A stretch of 64,000 bases of DNA from Bradyrhizobium sp. sBnM-33 (GCF_032917945.1 NZ_CP136624.1:2232001-2296000), one strand, 5' to 3'. Counted from the stretch's first letter, positions 9,378 through 18,749 are shown. The notes: generated by a model from the sequence alone, not told the origin. Made by a program: numbers and translations.

Positions 9378-9701
9378 ATGCTTCTTTCACGCAGGATCTT
9401 TCTCTCGACAGCGACGGCTGTAGCGGCAATGCCGATCCTAAAGGCCGTTGCGCACCCCGAGACAACGATCCGGGTCTCGTATGCTCCGGCCTCTCTCAAA
9501 GGTCTCTATGAGGCGCTCGCGCGGCGTTTCATGGATACGCGCCCAGATATCAAGGTCGTTCTTGATACTCCCGTCGCCAACTACGACGACCTCATTCAAC
9601 AAACGTTGAGGCAAAGTATAACGAAGCAAGTGCCCGACGTTTCTCATCCCATCGGCGCGCAGTGGATGGCAAATGTCGCGATGGCATCGCTCGAGCGATA
9701 A
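9378..9701 (+). pseudogene. Extracellular solute-binding protein (family 1), 3'-truncated
   Basis: Only the first 107 residues remain of what is normally about a 420-residue periplasmic protein. It starts with an export signal (SRRIFLSTATAVAAMPIL, with a twin-arginine-like RR), followed by the N-terminal lobe of a UgpB-like binding protein (TTIRVSYAPASLKGLYEALA...). The family-typical sequence is lost soon after VPDVSH, and translation stops at 9701. The rest is missing up to the IS701 fragment at 9917. The deletion was probably caused by transposition or recombination there, and it should abolish high-affinity uptake by the preceding three genes. Confidence 0.75.
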
Positions 9702-9916
9702 TTTAGCGTCGCTTCAGCGGGAATAACCGAGAGATATCGAACGTCTTTCGATAAATTCAACCCGCGAAACGCGAGAGAGATGCTCAGGAGGAGCGGAAAG
9801 CCGGCTGGCCATCTGGGCTCCAATTTAATCATGTCCGAGCGAAGTGTAGCTATGACAATTGAGAAAGCTGACGCAACGTTATTCGCAGGCGAGGAGCGCT
9901 TGCTCCGTGCTGGCGT

Positions 9917-11091
9917 TGCCGGGCATCGAACGCCACGGAGAGATCGAAGCTTGGATCATCGATGATACGGGCTTTCCTAAGAAGGGGCGGCATTCGGTCG
10001 GGGTTGCGCGGCAATATTGCGGTCAGTTGGGCAAGCAAGACAATTGTCAGGTTGCCGTGACGCTTTCGCTTGCGAACCATCATGCGAGCTTGCCGGTGGC
10101 CTACCGGCTCTATCTACCAAGGGAGTGGGTGACGGATCGCGCACGCCGGCACAAAGCTGGAGTCCCCAAGGAAATCACCTTCAAGACCAAGCCGGCGATT
10201 GCACTTGATCATTTGCGTTGGGCCTGTGCGGTGGGCTTGCCGCGCGGCGTGGTACTGATGGACGCCGGCTATGGCACCGACACCGCTCTGCGTGGGAGTA
10301 TTACCGAACTGGGCCTGAGCTATGTGGCCGGCATCTTGCCACAAACCTCAGTATGGGCACTCGGAACTGGACCGCGTCCGCCGAAGAAGTGGTCGGGGAA
10401 CGGACGACCTCCAAAACTGCTACGGCGTGATAGCAAACACCGACCGATTTCGGCCAAGAAGCTTGCGATCGGTCTGCCAGCGCATGCTTGGCACAAGATC
10501 ACGTGGCGTGAGGGTACGGCAGAACGGTTGTCTTCGCGTTTTGCCCGTGTGCGCGTCCGTCCGGCACACCGAGATTACTGGCTTGCCGAAAGCCGGCCGG
10601 AGGAATGGCTGTTGATCGAGTGGCCAGAGGGCGAGGAAGCTCCGACCAAATATTGGTTGTCAACGCTTCCGGCGAACATTGGATTCCGTCAGCTGGTCGA
10701 TATCGCCAAGCTGCGCTGGCGCATTGAGCGCGACTACCACGACCTCAAACAGGAGGTCGGCCTTGGCCACTTTGAGGGACGAAGCTGGCGTGGCTTCCAC
10801 CATCATGCAACGCTGTGCATTGCCGCCTACGGATTTCTGGTCTCCGAGCGGGAGACGATTCCCCCCTCAGAGACAGCCTCCACCAAGCTATTCACGCAAG
10901 CTGCAATTCCCGAAACTTATCGGCCGAGGGGATCCGCCATTGCGGCCTGAACGACACGTTCCAAATTCGATTGCGACCGTTCGGAGAAGACTGAACGCTG
11001 CTCTCGTGTCTACACTATCTCGATGCCCTTGTTGCATCGGGGCAATCTCAAGTCAAAGTAGCTATCGAAATTTATGACGCAGTAAGACTAG
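9917..11091 (+). mobile_element. IS701-family element, 5'-truncated copy
   Basis: From 9917 (TGCCGGGCATCG) to the terminal CTAG at 11088-11091 this is a near-identical copy of the 3' three-quarters of the element at 56919-58449, in opposite orientation. The transposase frame (open to 10950) retains the catalytic region (IIDDTGFPKKG, VLMDAGYG) and C-terminal residues WRIERDYHDLKQE, but lacks the first 100 or so residues and the left terminal repeat, so it cannot move by itself. Differences from the other copy include W/R, L/F and D/G substitutions. The 5' junction marks the deletion that removed the 3' part of the binding-protein gene. Confidence 0.88.
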
Positions 11092-11117
11092 GCAGCCTCT
11101 CGCCTCCTTTTAGGGTC

Positions 11118-12044
11118 TCAGGAAGTTACCAAAAGGCTGAACTTTTCGACAAGCCCTGTTGGACGCCAGCTAAGCTTCGCTTGACGCAAACTTGGAATAC
11201 CGAGATCTTGTCCTCGATTGAGGAACGTGGCTTCGGCTACAATCTCCCTTGTTAGTGCGTGAAGAACGTATTCGTAGGAGCCTTTGAATTCCCGCTTGGC
11301 TTTCTCATGGTGTTCCACAAACATCGTAGAGTTGAGCCGCTCGCCTATTGCGAAACCCGCCAGCTTCTGTCCTATCTTTACAATCACTCCCATAATCGGC
11401 AACGATTCAAAGTGCTGGAAAGCAACCTTGAGAGCGAAGGTTTCCTCCTCTCCGGAGTCACCGGCAGCATATTGCTCACTCAGCCATTTCTCTTGAAGTT
11501 CAATGCAATCACTCGCATCGCGCGCCTGCAGCGCCCTCACGGTTGGATTAAGTTCAGCAAAACGCTTAACGAGATTTCTTTTGACTTCGAACCTCTTTCC
11601 CTCCATCGCGATCAACTCGTCTAGCCTGTAGTAATAATCACTATTATTACGATCAAACAATACCGACGCGCTTTGTGAAAGATAGTTAGAAAGCGGAGAC
11701 GGGATCCGTACCCATCGGTAAGTCTTGAGCCCAGGGAGCGGCTCACGCATTATTTTCTGCGGATGCTCTCCTATCGGTGGAAAGAACTGCAGTTCGCAGT
11801 CCGACTTGCGTTGATACGACACCAAGAGGTGATCTCGATACACGCAAACCTTATGATTCTTCACGTCCTTCCAACAAAAAACGTTCGCAAAGGTTATTTC
11901 GCAGCATCTGGGCGGAAACTCCGCGAAATATCGATCGAAGAGCGTCTTTTGAGACATCGATATCGGCTGCATCGCATCCGTGATGTTTTTCATAGCATGG
12001 CGCCCCTGCGAGTACGCTTTCCGACGCTTCGGCTTCTGCTGCAA
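11118..12044 (-). CDS. DUF2156 (phosphatidylglycerol lysyltransferase C-terminal-like) protein
   Basis: This 308-residue soluble protein has no membrane segments. The sequence resembles the DUF2156/LPG-synthase C-terminal domain, a double-GNAT fold that in MprF-type enzymes moves an aminoacyl group from tRNA to a lipid. The family-like landmarks are FANVFCWKD near the N-terminus, LPIMGVIVKIGQKLAGFAIGE in the middle, and NRGQDLGIPSLRQAKLSWRPTG at the C-terminus. It lacks the flippase part of MprF, as other stand-alone members do. It follows the SET-domain gene by 22 bp on the same strand. The start could be TTG 12044 (AGGACAGGAA just upstream) or ATG 11993. GC is lower than in the neighbouring transporter genes. 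The substrate is unknown. Confidence 0.65.
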   Translation of the reverse strand: MQQKPKRRKAYSQGRHAMKNITDAMQPISMSQKTLFDRYFAEFPPRCCEITFANVFCWKDVKNHKVCVYRDHLLVSYQRKSDCELQFFPPIGEHPQKIMREPLPGLKTYRWVRIPSPLSNYLSQSASVLFDRNNSDYYYRLDELIAMEGKRFEVKRNLVKRFAELNPTVRALQARDASDCIELQEKWLSEQYAAGDSGEEETFALKVAFQHFESLPIMGVIVKIGQKLAGFAIGERLNSTMFVEHHEKAKREFKGSYEYVLHALTREIVAEATFLNRGQDLGIPSLRQAKLSWRPTGLVEKFSLLVTS

Positions 12045-12065
12045 TTCCTGTCCTTAGCCACGGCT

Positions 12066-12593
12066 TTAGTTCGCATGGCCGTTGTCATGGACTTCTGGTC
12101 TGGACAAGCATTCTTCCTCTGCCATTTGGACGAGATGGGATAGCGCAAACGGGTTTATTCGGCTCAAGTACTCATGTTGTTTGGTTTCCATCAAATATCT
12201 GTATCCAGCAATATGGTTTGGAATCGGACAACATCGGCACATGAATCTCTCAGCAAGGCTATACTCGGAACAATTGTAGTCAATCATGATTTCGTCGCTC
12301 TCAGTACGGATCTGCTTGAGGGCGATCAGAACGATAGTTTCTGAATCGACTCTGACGTAGGCGTTGGGTCGACAACTATGGTTGACAAAGTCAATATGGC
12401 CGCTGCAGAGGTGCCGGTGACGATCGATCTGGATCGTTCTCCTGTTGGGCGCTTTTAGAACGGTCCCACCGAGTCTTCCCACAACAGCCCCGCTCGATAT
12501 GGTTTTCTTCGAAAAAAGACCAGAGCCGTTGATCTTGGACGGTCCAACGAAGAGCCAATTACTCGCCTCGCAAGGGTAATCATTCTGAGCCAT
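12066..12593 (-). CDS. SET-domain protein lysine methyltransferase-like
   Basis: This protein of about 175 residues (up to 186 if ATG 12626 is used; 12593 is preferred because GGGAG lies upstream) has the complete SET signature: GSGLFSKKTISSGAVVGRL at the start of the fold, the NHSC motif in HIDFVNHSCRPNA, and the catalytic/DYN motif DEIMIDYNCSEYS. A short Cys-rich tail (FMCRCCPIPNHIAGY) resembles a post-SET zinc site that has lost its last Cys. SET proteins transfer a methyl group from S-adenosylmethionine to lysine. In bacteria, targets range from secreted effectors to ribosomal proteins, and none is indicated here. It is probably co-transcribed with the DUF2156 gene downstream. Confidence 0.78.
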   Translation of the reverse strand: MAQNDYPCEASNWLFVGPSKINGSGLFSKKTISSGAVVGRLGGTVLKAPNRRTIQIDRHRHLCSGHIDFVNHSCRPNAYVRVDSETIVLIALKQIRTESDEIMIDYNCSEYSLAERFMCRCCPIPNHIAGYRYLMETKQHEYLSRINPFALSHLVQMAEEECLSRPEVHDNGHAN

Positions 12594-12626
12594 GCTTTGA
12601 ATCTCCCTGCTCCTACTAGAGGGCAT

Positions 12627-13116
12627 GGTGGTCGCCTCTGTCGCCGCGTGGTCGCAGCATCAACCGGCAAAACAGAAGCGACTTAAATCGCGCGGCCCCT
12701 TTCAAGCAACTATCATCTCTGATAGCCAATGTTGCAAACGGCGCGCCTGCGCTTGGCTTACAAAACTCCGAGACTCTAACGGCCGCTGGATAAACACTCA
12801 TTGGCCGGTCACTACTGCTTGAAAGCTGACGATATGAGCCTTTTCATCTGCGATGTGTGGCCACTGTGGCACCAGCATCGTTGGCAATGAGCGCAAGACA
12901 AATAGGGTGTCAGACCTCAAGCCCCCGCATCACGATCACGGCGCGGACGCAGTGATGATCCCCGCTATTGTCCGTCGGGTGAGGGCAGCTGCTGGTCGGC
13001 TTTCTCGGAAAGTCCGAGTGACGGAGTCGCTCGCCTTGCGCACTTATGCCGAGCAGCTTGACCCTTGCTCTTCATGGCGGACTCGGGCGAGGCCACTGAC
13101 TAGCTAGCCACCAGGA
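12627..13116. other. Intergenic stretch, no supported gene
   Basis: These 490 bp lie between the SET gene and the GNAT-like gene. Open frames are short and lack family resemblance or ribosome sites. The stretch may contain the promoter of the SET-DUF2156 pair. Confidence 0.5.
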
Positions 13117-13860
13117 TTAAGTAGCGCTAGGTGGTGCCGGCGGAAACGGCGAGTTCAAAATGAGTGGGTTCCTGTTGTGACCATCAAACTCGTTCCTCAA
13201 CTCCTCTCCTGTTCGCCAAATCAGCCAATAATCGTAATCCACGATCTCGCCGTCCACCTCCACCAGTATCGATATGTCCCCTTCATGGTGAGCACATGCG
13301 TATTGTAAGACAAGGCCCTTATCTAGTGCCCATCGCTCTACAAGCGCACACAAGAAGTCAGGGGCCCACATCGCAAAAGACAGGCCGTGTGTCACTCTTG
13401 CTATGATTGCGGACAATCCCTGTCCTCTAAAGTCGTTTCTGATCCAGTAGTCCCCGTGGTAGGCGACCTTGCCCGTTATCGTCGTTGCGCCTGTAGCCCT
13501 GCAATCGCAGCGGTAATAGCGATCCGCACGTACGGTTGGATCTGCATAGAACACTTTTAAAGATTGAAAATGTTCTGCAAGATTAGTGCCTGAAAGATCG
13601 TAAAGGCGGTGCGCGGCCAAAATCGCCACAGCGTTTTCCTTGTCGACTCCCATTATCCAATAGCCCTCACCTGGTTTGATCGGCGAGAGATCTGGCCTGA
13701 AATTTGGTTCGATCGGCTCTTTGGTTGGAGTCGTGCAAGCGAGTCTGGCGAACTCGTCGAAATCGAATCCGATTCGTAACTTGATGCCGATTTCAGCGAG
13801 CACGTTGTCGTGAATTTGGAGCGTGCGAGAGACGCGTAAAGAATGATTTAAGCACTTCAT
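13117..13860 (-). CDS. GNAT-fold acyltransferase-like protein of unknown substrate
   Basis: This 247-residue soluble protein has a region WIRNDFRGQGLSAIIARV (about residues 144-161) resembling the acetyl-CoA pyrophosphate-binding motif (R/Q-x-x-G-x-G/A) of N-acetyltransferases, followed by a helix-rich C-terminal half (FLCALVERW, YDYWLIWRTGEEL). I do not recognise a named family. The start is supported by AAGGTG five bases upstream of the ATG. It shares strand and rather low GC with the SET and DUF2156 genes downstream, though 490 bp apart, and the three may form one functional group. The C-terminus is Pro-rich (SPFPPAPPSAT). Confidence 0.55.
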   Translation of the reverse strand: MKCLNHSLRVSRTLQIHDNVLAEIGIKLRIGFDFDEFARLACTTPTKEPIEPNFRPDLSPIKPGEGYWIMGVDKENAVAILAAHRLYDLSGTNLAEHFQSLKVFYADPTVRADRYYRCDCRATGATTITGKVAYHGDYWIRNDFRGQGLSAIIARVTHGLSFAMWAPDFLCALVERWALDKGLVLQYACAHHEGDISILVEVDGEIVDYDYWLIWRTGEELRNEFDGHNRNPLILNSPFPPAPPSAT

Positions 13861-13944
13861 TGCTACACCTTGTTACTGGGGTGATGCGTTGTATCGTAGC
13901 CATGCTGCTTCATGCTGATATAGCGCTCTAAATCGATCGGGATA

Positions 13945-14352
13945 CTACCCATTTTGGTGGAGGAAAATCCGCATTGCAGGGTGAAGGGCGGCTACGCAGG
14001 CAACGGAGATTACGCCGATTGCGGCGTGGGTCACGGTATTTCGAGGAACCGTATCGAAGCATCCAAGCTTGCAGCAGTGCACTTCCATCGCATGCACCGA
14101 GATAGATATCCACTTGCCCCGTGAATAGTTTATCATAGCCAGGGCCGAGGCGGCGATGAGACTACGTCGCAGGAGTTCCGGCTTGCCCTTTTGGTTGCGG
14201 ATTGCGATGCGCTTGAACTGTTTCAGCTTGAGAAGCGACATTCGACCAAGCGACGCGCGGCATAGAACGTTTGGTGAGCGGAATGATTGATGGCCGCGAG
14301 GCTTGGCTAGGAATGATCCTCTTGCTGCGTTTTGCAGCAATGGGGCCGGCAA
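13945..14352 (-). pseudogene. Possible IS5-type transposase C-terminal relic
   Basis: An open frame of 135 codons contains LLKLKQFKRIAIR, which resembles the conserved C-terminal K(L/I)KQFRRIATRYDK segment of IS5-family transposases. The following 20 residues align only loosely, and nothing else of the family is visible. The frame ends just before the IS1182 element. This may be a short relic; it could also be chance. Confidence 0.3.
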
Positions 14353-14368
14353 CGCTTAGGAATCCTAG

Positions 14369-15819
14369 GAGCCTGTCCAGTTAGCATCGGGAAGCCGGTT
14401 TTATCCGAATGATAGCGGCTCATGCGGCCCTCGCCAGCTTGACGAGGTTGTGAGCGGTGCAAATCAGGGCCCATTCGGGCTTCACTTTGTCGATGCCGCG
14501 CAGCAGGAATTGCCTGAACCCTCTTGCCTGTTTGATCTGTCCGAACACGGGTTCGACGATCTGCTTACGCAAGCGGTAGCGACTTCGGTAGCCGGCGCGC
14601 TTGAGCTTGGTGCTCATCCTGGCGATCAGCGAGCCGGCTCTTGAAGCCTTTTTCGCGGTGGCGGATTTGGTGCCGTGCTTCTGCCTTCCGGTGGCGATGT
14701 AGCCCTCGATGCGCCGCCGTTTGATCGTGCGAAGATTGGCGTCGGAGCAGTAGCCGGCGTCGGCCGATACTTCGTCGGGATTGGTCCCCAGATTGGCCCT
14801 GATCCCGTCGAGCAACGGCGCCAGTTGCGCCTGATCGCTGGAGGAACTGGTCAGCGTCTGCGCCACGATGATCTGATGGGCACCATCGACCGCGGCCTGG
14901 GCGTTGTAGCCCTGGATTAACCGTCCTTGGTCTTCAGGATGCGGCTTTCCGGGTCGGTGAAATTGCGTTGCGCCTTGCCGTCGGGCTCCGTGTTCGGCGG
15001 CGCGGACGTCTTGCCGTTCTTTTTACCGCCTTCGGCGATGCGGCGCTCCTCGGCCTCGGCCCGCGCCTTGCGCTCCGCCTCGGCTGCGGCCTTGGCTTCG
15101 GCCTCCAGCGCGGCCTTGGCCTCGCGGATCTTCTCAAGCCGCTTCTGCTTGTCGGCCACCCAATCGGGCATCTCGTCGCCGCGCTGGTCGCCGTAGAGCT
15201 TATCCTCCTGCGCATCGGCGGCCTCCGCCGCCTTGAGCCAGCGGTCGACCTCCGCTGCAAGCTCCGCTTCCCGCTTCTTCATGCGATCATAGCTCATCGC
15301 CTTGTGCTTGGTCGCGTTCGCCTTGATCTTGGTGCCGTCGAGCGCCACGTGCCCGAGCTTCACCAACCCGGCCTTCTCGGCCAGCTTCAACACCTGCACG
15401 AACAGGTCGGCCAGCGCCTTCAGATGCCGCCGCCGGAACTCTGAGATCGTGCGGAAGTCCGGCGCATCGCCCGCCACCATCATCATGAAATCCGCCCGCT
15501 CCACCGTCGCCCTGGCGATCCGCCGCGACGAGTAGATACCGCTCGCGTAGCCGTGCAGAAGCAGCGCCGTCATCATCCGCGGATCAAACGGCGGCTGACC
15601 CAGCCCGCTCCGGTAGCTGCCTAGGATCGCCGATAGATCAAGGCTTTCCTTGACCAGCGACACGATCAACCGCGAAACGTGGTCCTGCGGCACATAGTCC
15701 TGCACGCTCGGCGGCAGAAGCTGGACCTCGTCGATCTTCCAGGGGCGAAATTCCTTGCTCATGGCCACGCAAGGAATCAGACTCGCACCCTCTTGACCAG
15801 TCACTACTCAGACAGGCTC
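14369..15819 (-). mobile_element. IS1182-family element, full length, inactivated
   Basis: The 1451-bp element has GAGCCTGTC at both ends in inverted orientation (14369 onward and up to 15819) and CTAG directly outside each end (14365-14368 and 15820-15823), consistent with a 4-bp target duplication. It carries one transposase gene on the minus strand, broken by a single-base deletion. A second, truncated copy lies at 58450-59477. Confidence 0.85.
14420..15762 (-). pseudogene. IS1182-family transposase, one-base deletion
   Basis: The start is the ATG of MSKEFRPWKIDEVQLLPPS. The N-terminal domain (DPRMMTALLLHGYASG, RRHLKALADLF) and the DDE catalytic core (HVALDGTKIKANA) are followed by a long Ala/Glu/Lys-rich coiled linker (about residues 170-270). 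At 14916-14917 this copy reads GGATTAACC where the copy at about 59000 reads GGATGTAACC. The missing base turns KDGYIQGYNA into KDG-stop. The remainder (YCSDANL, ARMSTKLKRAGYRSRY) continues in the other frame. Comparison of the two copies proves the lesion. Confidence 0.9.
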
Positions 15820-15823
15820 CTAG

Positions 15824-16308
15824 GCGGCATTGGCCAGCCTGTCTCCGGGTGGGAGACTCTATGAGCGGCTGGACCCGACGAGCATTGCCAGTTCTACTTC
15901 CTATCAGAAATGGGCCGGCGAGCCCAAGCCGCGATAGTCGTTTTACCCATCAGGGCAAATTCCGATGCGTTGGCTTCGAGCCCTCCTTTGGACGGCTGCT
16001 AAGCTAGGGGCGCCGACGATGCTGGACTTAACAAGCAGTCAGAATGCGGAAACGTGATCATTTGCGGGCGCTTCAAATATGCGCGGTGTGACCTTTTTGG
16101 CGCAATTCCGGAATCATAACTGACGGATACGGCCCCTTAGTTCGTCGTTCGCCGACGGATCTCTAGGATGAAGAGACGGCCCTTTCATTCTATGCGCAGA
16201 ATCGGAAGGCTTCGATGTGCTCTCGAACCTGCTTATTTCGACCTTATTAAGCCAGGACGAATTAATCATAAGCGCTAAGCCGATACCCTCGGTTCCACGA
16301 TAGATTAG
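15824..16308. other. Intergenic stretch, no supported gene
   Basis: About 485 bp lie between the IS1182 element and IS66 debris. I see no reading frame with family resemblance and no clear repeat. Confidence 0.5.
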
Positions 16309-16389
16309 ATGTGTGAAGAAGCCTCCGGATTGGAACGGGGGGCGGGATGGGATTGGACGGCAAAAAGGACGTCCATTAAGACAGCTCGT

Positions 16390-17113
16390 CAGTTGCAGCG
16401 GTCAGCCGGCTTGAGCTGCTTGAGGGCCCGTCCGGACGTCGCGTGCGTTCGGAGACCGAGCGGGCTCGGATCCTCGCGGAAAGCCTGCTGCCCGGCACTC
16501 AGGTGGCGAAAGTGGCTCGCAGGCACGGCGCGACTCGTTGGCAGATTTACGATTGGCGGCAACGCTTTCGGCAGCGAGGCGAATTGCCGTTGTGCGAAGC
16601 TTCACGGCCGCCGTTCGCGCCGCTGGTTGTGGAAGGGCCATTAGGGAGCGTCACGTTTCGGTGGTCAAGCTAGAGATTGCGATTGGCGACGTCGTTGTGC
16701 GGACGGAAGCGGCCATTGACGGTGAGCAACTGTCTCGGTTGATCGCGCGGTGCGATCGTCACGTTGATCACGCCCAGTGCTGATCTGAAGATCTACATCG
16801 AGACGCAGCCCGGACTTCCGCTGTGGGCATGATGGGCTTGCTGCGAAGGCAGGAGATGCTTGGTCTCGATCCGTTCAGCGGTGCAGCGTTCGTGTTCCGG
16901 TCGAAACGGGCGGACCGGATCAAGATTTTGGTGTGGGATCGAACGGTCCTGGTGCTGGTGCACAAGCGCCTTGAGGGCTGCAAGTTCGTGTGGTCAAAGT
17001 CTGCGGATGGCTTGATGCGTATATCGCCGGCGATGTGTGCCGCGCTGTTCGAGAGTCTGGATTGGCGATTGGTCCGGCCGGAGGAAGCGCAGCGTCCACA
17101 GATCGCTGGATAA
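16390..17113 (+). pseudogene. IS66-family tnpA-tnpB remnant
   Basis: Frame 1 (to 16673) encodes the TnpA helix-turn-helix region (ARILAESLLPGTQVAKVARR, GATRWQIYDWRQRF). Its continuation (KLEIAIGDVVVRTEAAIDGE) sits in another frame from about 16660. TnpB begins near 16766 (TPSADLKIYIETQP) but shifts frame near 16800 before LGLDPFSGAAFVFRSKRADR, and ends at 17113 with LDWRLVRPEEAQRPQIAG. The order and near-overlap of the two genes match IS66 elements. The large tnpC gene and both terminal repeats are missing, so only a fragment with at least two frameshifts remains. Confidence 0.8.
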
Positions 17114-17319
17114 GTGCGGCAGAATGACTTTGGGCCGAGTTTGGCATGGCGCCGGCGGCGCAGATGTGCTCGACGTGTGACCCGTGTATGCACGACGTCT
17201 TCGACGGGCAGCATTAACGCAAACGCGGCCGTTTCCAAGCACTAGTGAAGCAACTGTACGCTCGTAAGGCTAGTGATAGCTGTGGGATCCAGTTTCTATG
17301 GCTCTATGCAGCAGCCCAC

Positions 17320-18699
17320 CTATCGATTGGCAAACACCGCCTTGACTGCACTCGCTGTCTTCTCGACGATGATATCGGCCTCTTCAGTCGTTAAGCATAG
17401 CGGCGGAGCGAGCCCGAGAATATCGCCTTGCGGCAAGGCCCGGCCGATCACGCCACGCTCGAGCAGGGCAGCGGCTACTTGCTGACCAACTTTTTTGGTT
17501 GGATTGAAGAAGGCGTGGTCATCCTTGTCCTTAACAAATTCCAGCGCCGCCATCAGCCCGTCCCCCCGTACCTCTCCAACGTTTCTGTGACCGTCGAGCA
17601 CTTCAGTCAGTGCAGCGCGGAGGTAGGCGCCGGTATCCCGAGCATTAACGATCAAGCCCATCTCATCGACCAATTCGAGATTCGCGATGCCAGCCGCCGC
17701 GCAGATCGGATGGGCGGAACAGGTCCAGCCATGACCAATCATGCCAAGTTGATCGGAGCCTTGTATGAGCACCTGCCAAATCTTCTCAGAAACGATTACG
17801 CCTGACAGAGGCGCGTACGCGGAGGTGAGGCCTTTCGAGATGGTGATTAGGTCCGGCCTAATGCCGTAGTGCTCGGAGCCGAACATGGTCCCAAGGCGGC
17901 CGAAGCCGGTGATGACTTCGTCCGCGATGAGTAGAACGTCGTATTTCTCTAGTACCGACTGCACCTTCTTCCAGTAGCCAGTGGGCGGCGGAACGATACC
18001 GCCGGCGCCTAAGATCGGCTCTCCGATGAATGCCGCGACTGTATCAGGCCCCTCGGACAGGATCATGTCTTCGAGCTTGTCGGCGCAATCTTGGGCGAAC
18101 TGCTCCTCGCCGACCGTTCGGTCGGCGCGGCGGAAATAGTAGGGTGCCTCAGTGTGCAGAATTGGCGCACGCGGTAGATCAAAGGCGTTGTGATACAGTT
18201 CAAGCCCCGTCAGCGAACCCGTCATTACACTTGAACCGTGATAGCCGCGCCAGCGCGAGATGATTTTTTTCTTCTCCGGTCGGCCAAGCACGTTGTTGTA
18301 GTACCATGTCAGTTTTATATTCGTCTCGTTCGCATCTGAGCCCGAGAGGCCGAAATAGACCCGGCTCATGCCTCGCGGCGCGCGATCTATGATCATTTTA
18401 GACAGCCTGATGGGGGCTTCGGTGCCGTTACCGATATAAGCGTGATAGTAGGCGAGTTCTTTCGCCTGTTTTGCAATCGCCTCGGCTATCTTTTGGCGGC
18501 CGTATCCAACATTCACGCAAGAAAGACCCGCAAAGGCGTCGAGACTAGTGCGGCCCGACGTATCAGTGATGTAGACACCATCCCCTCTGCTCATCACGCG
18601 TGTTGGCATTTCACCTCGCGCATGCGCTCCAGCATACGTCGCGGGATGGAAGAAGTGATCGCGGTCCCAAGGGCTGAGTTCGTTAGATTTGTCGAACAT
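17320..18699 (-). CDS. Class III PLP aminotransferase (resembles rhizobial y4uB)
   Basis: This omega-amino-acid:pyruvate-type aminotransferase of about 459 residues shows FAGLSCVNVGYG near the N-terminus, the PLP phosphate loop region FGLSGSDANETN, SRWRGYHG with the conserved aromatic stacking residue, LLIADEVITGFGR with the PLP-binding Asp, and the Schiff-base lysine in ITISKGLTSAYAPLSG. I recall a very similar uncharacterised protein, y4uB, on the symbiotic plasmid of strain NGR234, where it neighbours an aldehyde dehydrogenase gene; here mmsA lies about 5 kb away with IS debris in between. The start is placed at ATG 18699 because upstream codons run through a direct repeat (18725-18749); an ATG at 18735 is possible. 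The amino donor is unknown. The gene is intact. Confidence 0.85.
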   Translation of the reverse strand: MFDKSNELSPWDRDHFFHPATYAGAHARGEMPTRVMSRGDGVYITDTSGRTSLDAFAGLSCVNVGYGRQKIAEAIAKQAKELAYYHAYIGNGTEAPIRLSKMIIDRAPRGMSRVYFGLSGSDANETNIKLTWYYNNVLGRPEKKKIISRWRGYHGSSVMTGSLTGLELYHNAFDLPRAPILHTEAPYYFRRADRTVGEEQFAQDCADKLEDMILSEGPDTVAAFIGEPILGAGGIVPPPTGYWKKVQSVLEKYDVLLIADEVITGFGRLGTMFGSEHYGIRPDLITISKGLTSAYAPLSGVIVSEKIWQVLIQGSDQLGMIGHGWTCSAHPICAAAGIANLELVDEMGLIVNARDTGAYLRAALTEVLDGHRNVGEVRGDGLMAALEFVKDKDDHAFFNPTKKVGQQVAAALLERGVIGRALPQGDILGLAPPLCLTTEEADIIVEKTASAVKAVFANR

Positions 18700-18724
18700 A
18701 TGCTGCTTACGTCCCGTGTGCATG

Positions 18725-18749
18725 TCAGAGTGCACATATCAGAGTGCAC
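18725..18749. repeat. 11-bp direct repeat upstream of the class III aminotransferase
   Basis: TCAGAGTGCAC occurs at 18725-18735 and again at 18739-18749, a 14-bp period. It lies 26-50 bp upstream of the chosen start codon of the minus-strand aminotransferase, so it could be a regulator-binding site or part of the leader. Confidence 0.5.

Noticed and set aside
12853..13107. 84-codon plus-strand frame as a small gene
   Set aside because: No ribosome site, no recognisable domain and composition unlike its neighbours.
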